DNA of 64,000 bases from Cladorhizidae sp. MBARI D1340-BT2. Lineage: Eukaryota > Porifera > Demospongiae > Poecilosclerida > Cladorhizidae. Below are positions 15,001 through 26,670 of this stretch, piece by piece. The DNA lies in contig JAQNBH010000014.1 in NCBI GenBank assembly GCA_028752905.1, positions 29,039,825 to 29,103,824 on the forward strand, read 5' to 3'. Made by a program: the position numbers and the translations under genes. The notes below the pieces were generated by a model, which saw only the letters and a program-made list of their open reading frames with translations, was not told the DNA's origin and ran no database searches. How positions within the stretch are numbered: the stretch's first letter is position 1; each line of letters begins with the position of its first letter.

Positions 15001-18000
15001 AGCATCTGAGGATTGGTGGGGGTAGGCCTCAACATCACAGCATCTGAGGATTGGTGGGGTATCCCTCAACATCACAGCATCTGAGGATTGGTGGAGTAGC
15101 CCTCAACATCACAGCACCTGAGGATTGGTGGGGTAGTCCTCAACAGCACAGCATCTGAGGATTGGTGGGGTATCCCTCAACATCACAGCATCTGAGGATT
15201 GGTGGAGTAGTCCTCAACATCACAGCATCTGAGGATTGGTGGAGTAGCCTCAACATCACAGCACCTGAGGATTGGTGGGGTATCCTTCAACATCACAGCA
15301 TCTGAGGATTGGTGGGGTAGTCCTCAACATCACAGCATCTGAGGTTGGTGGGGTATCCCTCAACATCACAGCACCTGAGGATTGGTGGGGTATCCCTCAA
15401 CATCACAGCATCTGAGGATTGGTGGAGTAGCCCTCAACATCACAGCATCTGAGGATTGGTGGGGTAGCCCTCAACATCACAGCACCTGAGGATTGGTGGG
15501 GTAGTCCTCAACATCACAGCATCTGAGGATTGGTGGAGTAGCCCTCAACATCACAGCATCTGAGGATTGGTGGAGTAGCCCTCAACATCACAGCATCTGA
15601 GGATTGGTAGGGTAGTCCTCAACATCACAGCACCTGAGGATTGGTGGGGTAGTCCTCAACATCACAGCATCTGAGGATTGGTGGGGTAGTCCTCAACATC
15701 ACAGCATCTGAGGATTGGTGGAGTAGCCCTCAACATCACAGCATCTGAGGATTGGTGGGGGAGCCCTCAACATCACAGCATCTGAGGATTGGTGGAGTAG
15801 CCTCAACATCACAGCATCTGAGGATTGGTGGGGTAACCCTCAACATCACAGCATCTGAGGATTGGTGGGGTAGCCCTCAACATCACAGCATCTGAGGATC
15901 ACAGCATCTGAGGATTGGTGGAGTAGCCCTCAACATCACAGCATCTGAGGATTGGTGGGGTATCCCTCAACACCACAGCATCTGAGGATTGGTGGAGGAG
16001 CCCTCAACACCACAGCATCTGAGGATTGGTGGGGTAGTCCTCAACATCACAGCATCTGAGGATTGGTGGGGTAGTCCTCAACATCACAGCATCTGAGGAT
16101 TGGTGGAGTAGTCCTCAACATCACAGCATCTGAGGATTGGTGGAGTAGTCATCAACATCTCAGCATCTGAGGATTGGTGGGGTAGTCCTCAACATCACAG
16201 CATCTGAGGATTGGTGGGGTAGTCCTCAACATCACAGCACCTGAGGATTGGTGGGGTAGTCCTCAACATCACAGCACCTGAGGATTGGTGGGGTATCCCT
16301 CAACATCACAGCATCTGAGGATTGGTGGGGTAGTCCTCAACATCACAGCATCTGAGGATTGGTGGAGTAGCCCTCAACATCACAGCATCTGAGGATTGGT
16401 GGGGTAGTCCTCAACATCACAGCACCTGAGGATTGGTGGAGTATCCCTCAACATCACAGCATCTGAGGATTGGTGGGGTAGTCCTCAACATCACAGCATC
16501 TGAGGATTGGTGGAGTAGCCCTCAACATCACAGCACCTGAGGATTGGTGGGGTATCCCTCAACATCACAGCACCTGAGGATTGGTGGAGTAGTCCTCAAC
16601 ATCACAGCATCTGAGGATTGGTGGAGTATCCCTCAACATCACAGCATCTGAGGATTGGTGGGGTATCCCTCAACATCACAGCATCTGAGGATTGGTGGAG
16701 TATCCCTCAACATCACAGCATCTGAGGATTGGTGGGGTAGCCCTCAACATCACAGCATCTGAGGATTGGTGAAGTAGCCCTCAACATCACAGCATCTGAG
16801 GATTGGTGGGGTATCCCTCAACATCACAGCATCTGAGGATTGGTGGGGTAGTCCTCAACATCACAGCATCTGAGGATTGGTGGGGTATCCCTCAACATCA
16901 CAGCATCTGAGGATTGGTGGGGTAGTCCTCAACATCACAGCACCTGAGGATTGGTGGGGTAGTCCTCAACATCACAGCATCTGAGGATCGGTGGGGTAGT
17001 CCTCAACATCACAGCATCTGAGGATTGGTGGGGTATCCCTCAACATCACAGCATCTGAGGATTGGTGGGGTAGTCCTCAACATCACAGCATCTGAGGATT
17101 GGTGGGGTATCCCTCAACATCACAGCATCTGAGGATTGGTGGGGTAGTCCTCAACATCACAGCATCTGAGGATTGGTGGGGTAGTCCTCAACATCACAGC
17201 ACCTGAGGATTGGTGGGGTATCCCTCGACATCACAGCACCTGAGGATTGGTGGAGTAGCCCTCAACATCACAGCATCTGAGGATTGGTGGGGTAGTCCTC
17301 AACATCACAGCATCTGAGGATTGGTGGAGTAGCCTCAACATCACAGCATCTGAGGATTGGTGGGGTATCCCTCAACATCACAGCACCTGAGGATTGGTGG
17401 GGTAGTCCTCAACATCACAGCATCTGAGGATTGGTGGGGTAGTCCTCAACATCACAGCATCTGAGGATTGGTGAAGTAGCCCTCAACATCACAGCATCTG
17501 AGGATTGGTGGGGTATCCCTCAACATCACAGCATCTGAGGATTGGTGGGGTAGTCCTCAACATCACAGCATCTGAGGATTCGTGGGGTATCCCTCAACAT
17601 CACAGCATCTGAGGATTGGTGGGGTAGTCCTCAACATCACAGCACCTGAGGATTGGTGGGGTAGTCCTCAACATCACAGCATCTGAGGATCGGTGGGGTA
17701 GTCCTCAACATCACAGCATCTGAGGATTGGTGGGGTATCCCTCAACATCACAGCATCTGAGGATTGGTGGGGTAGTCCTCAACATCACAGCATCTGAGGA
17801 TTGGTGGGGTAGTCCTCAACATCACAGCATCTGAGGATTGGTGGGGTAGTCCTCAACATCACAGCACCTGAGGATTGGTGGGGTATCCCTCGACATCACA
17901 GCACCTGAGGATTGGTGGAGTAGCCCTCAACATCACAGCACCTGAGGATTGGTGGAGTAGTCCTCAACATCACAGCACCTGAGGATTGGTGGGGTAGTCC

Positions 18001-18539
18001 TCAACATCACAGCACCTGAGGATTGGTGGGGTATCCCTCAACATCACAGCATCTGAGGATTGGTGGGGTAGTCCTCAACATCACAGCATCTGAGGATTGG
18101 TGGAGTAGCCCTCAACATCACAGCATCTGAGGATTGGTGGGGTAGTCCTCAACATCACAGCATCTGAGGATTGGTGGAGTAGCCCTCAACATCACAGCAT
18201 CTGAGGATTGGTGGGGTATCCCTCAACATCACAGCATCTGAGGATTGGTGGAGTAGGCCTCAACATCACAGCATCTGAGGATTGGTGGGGTATCCCTCAA
18301 CATCACAGCATCTGAGGATTGGTGGAGTAGTCCTCAACATCTCAGCATCTGAGGATTGGTGGAGTAGCCCTCAACATCACAGCATCTGAGGATTGGTGGA
18401 GTAGGCCTCGACATCACAGCATCTGAGGATTGGTGGAGTAGCCCTCAACATCACAGCATCTGAGGATTGGTGGAGTAGCCCTCAACATCACAGCATCTGG
18501 GGATTGGTGGGGTAGTCCTCAACATCACAGCATCTGAGG
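1..18539. repeat. 37-bp minisatellite, 18.5 kb, continues off left edge
   Basis: About 500 head-to-tail copies of a 37-bp unit with core CAGCATCTGAGGATTGGTGG. Variation is limited to a few positions (GGGTAGTCC, GAGTAGCCC, GGGTATCCC, ATCT/ACCT). Units of 36 and 38 bp occur. Larger blocks are duplicated (see findings). It lies within the last visible XRN2 intron. Short open frames inside are shadows. Confidence 0.99.
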
Positions 18540-18718
18540 GTCGACTAGAGCAGCTGTAGACATTGAAACTGCTACAGAAAGATGAACCGGAGTCGCTCTC
18601 GACATTGGCACAGCTTGATGAGCATTCAGTCATTGCCTCCTCTGACTGTGCCCTAAATTAAACCAGTTCCTGCAAACCTACACATGGAGATCAGCCTCAC
18701 TGAGTGGCTTTCTTTATT
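18540..18718. other. unique spacer between two arrays
   Basis: About 180 bp of non-repetitive sequence. The plus strand has an open stretch ending in TAA at about 18660, and the minus strand is also open for about 35 codons. Neither matches a protein I recognise, and neither fits the next XRN2 exon. Confidence 0.6.
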
Positions 18719-19922
18719 GGCTCAGCAAACTGGCCGCTTGATGGCTCTAGCTCTCTACATCACCATAGCTCACTGGCTGCTTGACTGCAGTAGCTCTCTA
18801 CATCACCATAGCTCACTGGCTGCTTGACTGCAGTAGCTCTCTACATCACCATAGCTCACTGGCTGCTTGACTGCAGTAGCTCTCTACATCACCATAGCTC
18901 ACTGGCTGCTTGACTGCAGTAGCTCTCTACATCACCATAGCTCACTGGCTGCTTGACTGCAGTAGCTCTCTACATCACCATAGCTCACTGGCTGCTTGAC
19001 TGCAGTAGCTCTCTACATCACCATAGCTCACTGGCTGCTTGACTGCAGTATGTAGCTCTCTACATCACCATAGCTCACTGGCTGCTTGACTGCAGTAGCT
19101 CTCTACATCACCATAGCTCACTGGCTGCTTGACTGCAGTAGCTCTCTACATCACCATAGCTCACTGGCTGCTTGACTGCAGTAGCTCTCTACATCACCTC
19201 AGCTCACTGGCTGCTTGACTGCAGTAGCTCTCTACATCACCATAGCTCACTGGCTGCTTGACTGCAGTAGCTCTCTACATCACCATACTGTAGCTCACTG
19301 GTGCTTGACTGCAGTAGCTCTCTACATCATCACAGCTCACTGGCTGCTTGACTGCAGTAGCTCTCTACATCACCATAGCTCACTGGCTGCTTGACTGCAG
19401 TAGCTCTCTACATCACCATAGCTCACTGGCTGCTTGACTGCAGTAGCTCTCTACATCACCATAGCTCACTGGCTGCTTGACTGCAGTAGCTCTCTACATC
19501 ACCATACTGTAGCTCACTGGCTGCTTGACTGCAGTAGCTCTCTACATCATCACAGCTCACTGGCTGCTTGACTGCAGTAGCTCTCTACATCACCATAGCT
19601 CACTGGCTGCTTGACTGCAGTAGCTCTCTACATCACCATAGCTCACTGGCTGCTTGACTGCAGTAGCTCTCTACATCACCATACTGTAGCTCACTGGCTG
19701 CTTGACTGCAGTAGCTCTCTACATCATCACAGCTCACTGGCTGCTTGACTGCAGTAGCTCTCTACATCACCATAGCTCACTGGCTGCTTGACTGCAGTAG
19801 CTCTCTACATCACCATAGCTCACTGGCTGCTTGACTGCAGTAGCTCTCTACATCACCATAGCTCACTGGCTGCTTGACTGCAGTAGCTCTCTACATCACC
19901 ACAGCTCAATGGTTGCTCAACT
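18719..19922. repeat. 43-bp minisatellite
   Basis: About 27 copies of a 43-bp unit with core CTGGCTGCTTGACTGCAG followed by TAGCTCTCTACATCACCA. A few units carry an extra CTGTA or TGTA insertion that recurs at regular spacing, indicating block duplication. Confidence 0.97.
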
Positions 19923-20410
19923 GGATACTGTATCTGCTCTTGGAATCCACAAACCTGGCCTGGCTACTCGAATGCTACTAGGACAAAGTAATGAAACCCC
20001 ACCCATGGAAAATAATGTTTTAATCTGTTAGAATTTAAATGAACGTTAAAAATGAATGTCACAGAGGGTCCACACACTCTGTAGATTCTGCAGAGGAATC
20101 CAACGCCACGGCAACGCAAAGAAAAGAAATTAAAAAATCTCCACAACCCCCCCCCCCCTCCCTTCCACCCAGAGGGGAGGCTGTCCAACAGATATTCCCG
20201 GGTCAACTAGAGGTGTCCCAGGTTCAAAGTCCTTGCCCACCGCCCTAGCAAGTGTTAGGTGGGGATAATTAGAATTGTATGATAGCGGGTCAGCCCTCGC
20301 ACCTCTTCTCACACATGGATACGATTGGGCAAGATAGAGGAAGGGAGATAGCGAGGAGAGAGGGAGGAGAGAGATCAGAGCCGCCCTTGCTATGTATACG
20401 TTACACGTAC
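19923..20410. other. intron sequence, no gene seen
   Basis: Ordinary intron sequence next to the last visible XRN2 donor. It holds a poly-C run near 20147 and a fragment resembling a tRNA B box (GGTTCAAAGTCC near 20221), too weak to call a SINE. Confidence 0.5.
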
Positions 20411-20523
20411 CTCAGTGGGTGTGGTTTCCTCAGGCATTTCCTCGTAGAGGGCGTGGAACGAAGGGTACACGGGATTGCTATTGTGCACAAAGATGGTGTC
20501 TGCGCCGAGACTGTTCCGAGCCC
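20411..20523 (-). CDS. XRN2: XRN2 exon: [11 protein letters not shown] to EETTPTE (last in window)
   Basis: Two bases complete an arginine codon, then 37 codons. The acceptor is TCTCTGCAG and the donor [20 protein letters not shown] aligns with RRNSLGGDVLFV. The next expected exon (around ELCHGIQGKF in vertebrates) is not found in 1-20410, so this donor opens an intron longer than 20 kb. Confidence 0.95.
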
Positions 20524-23500
20524 CTGCAGAGACGGGGGGAGAAAAATGGGAGACGGAAGGATAACTCTACGATACCTTACCAAGCTTCACATGTGCAGAG
20601 GAGAGGGAGAGAGCCTACACATGCTAGTGTCAGTACGGCTTTCATGAATTAATCTCTGAATACTAAAAATGCAATCTGATTGGTCAACTTTGAAAATGAT
20701 ATGCCACCTTGGTAATGGTCAGCTACTCTCCATATTCTGATTGAAGTGGCCAGAACCGTAGACATCCTTGAAGGTGAGGAATGATAAAAAGTTGCCCTCA
20801 TATATCACTTGAAATTTTCACTGAATGGAAGACTTTCTGACACTACGTCACTCAAAAGCCCAAGGAAGATTTAGCATCACAGCCTGAACTAGTGCCCAAT
20901 GAAATCTTAAACACTTTAGAAAAACATCTGTCTATCATTCCTGTTGTTAATATATCTGTCGAGTCATTTTAACCCCTCTCAACGCAATATCCACCCATTT
21001 TTAACCCTTCATCCTCTCGTATTAACTCTTTCTCCTCCATACCATGCACACAACATGTCCGCCTCGTGTATGCCATATACCCAGGACTACATGTAGGTCA
21101 AAGGTTACATACATGTATACACAACCAGAACTTAATTACGCATGCATGGATTAGATCTATCAACCTGGATTAGAAAATATCAGAGTGGATCAGCAGTTTG
21201 AATTAGTGTAGACCAGTATCAATTAGTGTAGATCAGTTTGCATTAGCACTTGATTTGTAGGGATAAACGCATTTCAAAATCTTTTGTATAACATTCAATT
21301 TTTCTTTGTCCTTACTTTCGTCAGGAGAAAGGTCCGAGTACACTTCGGCCAAGGCACCGTGGAGTCGTTCTTCGTCCACGAAGGGAAGAAGAGCCACTCC
21401 CTGCCACGCCCACCTCTTGCCGTTGAGGTCAATCCTGAAATCGGTCGGGTAGAAGTCGATGATGGGAGACATCTAAAGGAGAGGGAGGGATGGAATGAGA
21501 ATTATGAAAAATGGAATTTTGCGAAAATGGAATGAGAAATTGAGAGTGGAATGAGAACGGTTATTATCACTTTTATTATCACTTTACAGCAATGTCAAGT
21601 CGCTTAGGGAGGTTGGGTTAGTCAACTAAGGACACTTCCTTCCACACCTTACCAAGTGGCCACTACCAAGGTAAGCTATGTCCTGCTCCACTAAGGTAAG
21701 CTATGTCCTGCTCCATTGAGGTAAGCTATGACCTGCTCCACTAAGGTAAGCTATGTCCTGCTCCATTGAGGTAAGCTATGACCTGCTCCACTAAGGTAAG
21801 CTATGTCCTGCTCCACTAAGGTAAGCTATGTCCTGCTCCACTGAGGTAAGCTATGTCCTGCTCCAGTGAGGTAAGCTATGACCTGCTCCACTGAGGTAAG
21901 CTATGTCCTGCTCCAGTGAGGTAAGCTATGACCTGCTCCACTAAGGTAAGCTATGTCCTGCTCCACTAAGGTAAGCTATGACCTGCTCCACTGAGGTAAG
22001 CTATGACCTGCTCCACTAAGGTAAGCTATGTCCTGCTCCACTAAGGTAAGCTATGTCCTGCTCCACTGAGGTAAGCTATGTCCTGCTCCAGTGAGGTAAG
22101 CTATGACCTGCTCCACTAAGGTAAGCTATGTCCTGCTCCACTAAAGTAAGCTATGTCCTGCTCCACTGAGGTAAGCTATGACCTGCTCCACTAAGGTAAG
22201 CTATGACCTGCTCCACTAAGGTAAGCTATGTCCTGCTCCACTAAGGTAAGCTATGTCCTGCTCCACTAAGGTAAGCTATGACCTGCTCCACTAAGGTAAG
22301 CTATGACCTGCTCCACTAAGGTAAGCTATGACCTGCTCCACTAAGGTAAGCTATGTCCTGCTGCACTAAGGTAAGCTATGTCCTGCTCCACTAAGGTAAG
22401 CTATGTCCTGCTCCACTAAGGTAAGCTATGACCTGCTCCACTAAGGTAGGCTATGACCTGCTCCACTAAGGTAAGCTATGTCCTGCTCCACTAAGGTAAG
22501 CTATGTCCTGCTGCACTAAGGTAAGCTATGTCCTGCTCCACTAAGGTAAGCTATGACCTGCTCCACTAAGGTAAGCTATGACCTGCTCCACTAAAGTAAG
22601 CTATGACCTGCTCCACTAAGGTAAGCTATGTCCTGCTCCACTAAGGTAAGCTATGACCTGCTCCACTAAAGTAAGCTATGACCTGCTCCACTAAGGTAAG
22701 CTATGTCCTGCTCCACTAAGGTAAGCTATGTCCTGCTCCACTAAGGTAAGCTATATCCTGCTCCACTAAGGTAAGCTATGTCCTGCTCCACTAAGGTAAG
22801 TCCTGCTCCACTAAGGTAAGCTATGACCTGCTCCACTGAGGTAAGCTATGACCTGCTCCACTAAGGTAAGCTATGTCCTGCTCCACTAAGGTAAGCTATG
22901 TCCTGCTCCACTAAGGTAAGCTATGTCTTGCTCCACTAAGGTAAGCTATGACCTGCTCCACTAAAGTAAGCTATGACCTGCTCCACTAAGGTAAGCTATG
23001 TCCCGCTCCACTAAAGTAAGCTATGTCCTGCTCCACCATGCTTACCTACCATGCAGGAAACACCCATGCCCACTAGGACACACCCATGCCCACCAGGACA
23101 CACCCATGCCCACCAGGATGCACCCTTTCCCACCAGGACACACCCATGCCCACCAGGACACACCCATGCCCATCAGGACACACCCATGCCCACCAGGACG
23201 CACCCTTTCCCACCAGGACGCACCCATGCCCACCAGGACACACCCATGCCCACCAGGACACACCCATGCTGAACCCTCAACCCTGGCTCTTCTGATGGAT
23301 TTCTTTGCTGGGCATTTTGTGCAGGATGCAGTGCGACTTCACTTGTGCTCTCAATGGAGCCATTACGACAACTGCAGCTCACTGTATTTCCATTCTAGTG
23401 ATGGAGAATAATTGTTCTGGAAGGAAAAGCAAGGCACTAATGAGAAGGTCGGGTATAAAAGGGCGTGGTGTGGCAGAGAGAAATGCAATCTCACAAACGA

Positions 23501-26500
23501 TTGTGGAGTGAATGGCCGCATGTGTGCCAGGCTGTTGTATCCCTCGCTAAGACAACAATGGCTTGCCTGGACGGTCTACTTGGGGAGTGTCTAGGTGCCT
23601 CTGGAAGCTGTCCAAAGGCGCGTATAGCCGTGTCACACACACAAAAAGAGAGGGGGGGGGGGGCTGTATCCTCCCAAAGCAGGCGCTGGTTGGTAGGTTT
23701 CCTGTCTAAACGTAGCATGGCTATTAGTTTGGCGCCTAAATCTTGCTTGGTGAGCTACTACGAGTATAATAGGTCTATAGTTGTACGTGTACTGATACTG
23801 TAGCTATGGCCATGCCCCAAAGTAGACTGGTTGAAGGGGTGAAAGTGCATGCCATGCCAGCTCTTTTTATAGGCGGTAGGATCGGAAACATCCGGGAATC
23901 GCTGCACGCGTACATATTAGGGTACTTGAACCCAACCTTCTCGTTTAAATGTCCACGAAAAATAATTAAAAAAATAAAAATAGAAACCTACGGCTCTCCT
24001 CAATATACACACCCAAGTGCCATACCCACTCACATCAGCTCCCATGAGTTGCCTCCAGGAAGGAGGCAAGAATTTCCCACTGGTCTCGGGGAATACGCCC
24101 ATGAGCTGTTCCAGTGGACAGAAGGGGTTGGTTCCCACGTCAAAATCACTCCTCACGTCCTTGACGTTCTTAAAGTCAGAGGCAAAGGGAGCGTAGTGGA
24201 AAGGGTAGAACCACTTCCACGAGGGGCAGCCCTGAAGCGAGGGGAGGGAGTAGGGGTGTGGTTAGGCATGTGTGGGTGTGTATTTTATAAGTTCAACTTT
24301 TATTCTTGTGACCCTTTACCTTGTGCAACTCTCTATCCTGTGACCCTTTACCTTGTGCAACTCTCTATCCTGTGACCCTTTACCTTGTGCAACTTTCTAT
24401 CCTGTGACCCTTTACCTTGTGCAACTCTCTATCCTGTGACCCTTTACCTTGTGCAACTCTCTATCCTGTGACCCTTTACCGTGACCCTTTACCTTGTGCA
24501 ACTCTCTATCCTGTGACCCTTTACCTTGTGCAACTCTCTATCCTGTGACCCTTTACCTTTTGCAACTCTCTATCCTGCGACCCTTTACCTTGTGCAACTC
24601 TCTATCCTGTGACCCTTTACCCCTTTACCTTGTGAAACTCTCTATCCTGTGACCCTTTACCTTGTGCAACTCTCTATCCTGTGACCCTTTACCTTGTGCA
24701 ACTCTCTATCATGTGACCCTTTACCTTGTGCAACTCTCTATCCTGACCCTTTACCTTGTGCAACTCTCTATCCTGTGACCCTTTACCATGTGCAACTCTC
24801 TATCCTGTGACCCTTTACCTTGTGCAACTCTCTATCCTGTGACCCTTTACCATGTGCAACTCTCTATCCTGTGACCCTTTACCTTGTGCAACTCTCTATC
24901 CTGTGACCCTTTACCTTGTGCAACTCTCTATCCTGTGACCCTTTACCTTATGCAACCCTCTATCCTGTGACCCTTTACCTTATGCAACTATCTATCCTGT
25001 GACACTTTACCTTGTGCAACTCTCTATCCTGTGCGACTCTTTACCTTGTGCAACTCTCTATCCTGTGACCCTTTACCTTGTGCAACTCTCTATCCTGTGA
25101 CCCTTTACCATGTGCAACTGTCTATCCTGTGACCCTTTACCTTGTGCAACTCTCTATCCTGTGACCCTTTACCATGTGCAACTCTCTATCCTGTGACCCT
25201 TTACCTTGTGCAACTCTCTATCCTGTGACCCTTTACCTTGTGCAACTCTCTATCCTGTGACCCTTTACCTTATGCAACCCTCTATCCTGTGACCCTTTAC
25301 CTTATGCAGCTATCTATCCTGTGACCCTTTACCTTGTGCAACTCTCTATCCTGTGCGACTCTTTACCTTGTGCAACTCTCTATCCTGTGACCCTTTACCT
25401 TGTGCAACTCTCTATCCTGTGACCCTTTACCATGTGCAACTGTCTATCCTGTGACCCTTTACCTTGTGCAACTCTATCCTGTGTGACCCTTTACCTTGTG
25501 CAACTCTTTATCCTATGACCCTTTACCTTGTGCAACCCTCTATCATGTGACCCTTCATGTGACCCTTTACCTTATGCAAGTCTCTATCCCGTGACCCTTT
25601 ACCTTGTGCAAGTCCCTATCCTGTGACCCTTTACCATGTACAACTCTCTATCATGTGCGACCCTTTACCTTGTGCAACTCTCTATCCTGTGACCCTTTAC
25701 CATGTGCAACTCTCTATACTTTGTGACCCTTTACCTTGTGCAACTCTCTATCCTGTGACCCTTTACCTTGTGCAACTCTCTATCATGTGACCCTTTACCT
25801 TATGCAAGTCTCTATCCTGTGACCCTTTACCTTGTGCAAGTCTCTATCTATCTGTGACCCTTTACCATGTGAAAATCTCTATCTGTGACCCTTTACCTTG
25901 TGCAACTCTCTATCATGTGACCTTTACCATATGCAACTCTCTATCCTATGCGACCCTTTACCTTGTGCAACTCTCTATCCTGTGACCCTTTACCATGTGC
26001 AACTCTATATCCTATGAGACCCTTTACCTTATGCAACTCTCTGTGACCCTTTACCATGTGCAACTCTCTATCCTATGAGACCCTTTACCATGTGAAAATC
26101 TCTATCTGTGACCCTTTACCTTGTGCAACTCTCTATCATGTGACCTTTACCATATGCAACTCTCTATCCTATGCGACCCTTTACCTTGTGCAACTCTCTA
26201 TCCTGTGACCCTTTACCATGTGCAACTCTATATCCTATGAGACCCTTTACCTTGTGCAACTCTCTATCTGTGACCCTTTACCATGTGCAACTCTCTATCC
26301 TATGAGACCCTTTACATTGTGCCACTCTCTATCCTGTGACCTTTTGCAACTATCTATCCTGTGACCCTTTACCTTGTGCAACTCTCTATCCTGTGCAACA
26401 CTTTACCCATCTAAATGCAATGGTTTCTAAAGATAGCTCGACTCAATTTCTTTCCACAATTGTTTCAAAATTAATAGGCAGGCAATCATCACGTATTTGA

Positions 26501-26626
26501 GTCACCAAATTCTTGCTTTTCCTTGAGCAATTACTGTGACCGTTACCATACAAGTATTCTCTAATTGGACTCGAATCATGTGATTACTTATACGAAGTAA
26601 GTTTAGTAGCAGGTTAGTAGTAGTAA

Positions 26627-26670
<44 letters not shown>

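Noticed and set aside
1..18539. CRISPR array
   Set aside because: Units abut directly with no unique spacers, variants recur, and the context is a eukaryotic intron.
18451..18633. Next XRN2 exon on the minus strand
   Set aside because: No similarity to the expected C-terminal region, no acceptor in the right phase, and half of the frame is array.
20160..20290. tRNA-derived SINE (B-box-like GGTTCAAAGTCC)
   Set aside because: No A box at proper distance, no tail, and no second copy in the window.
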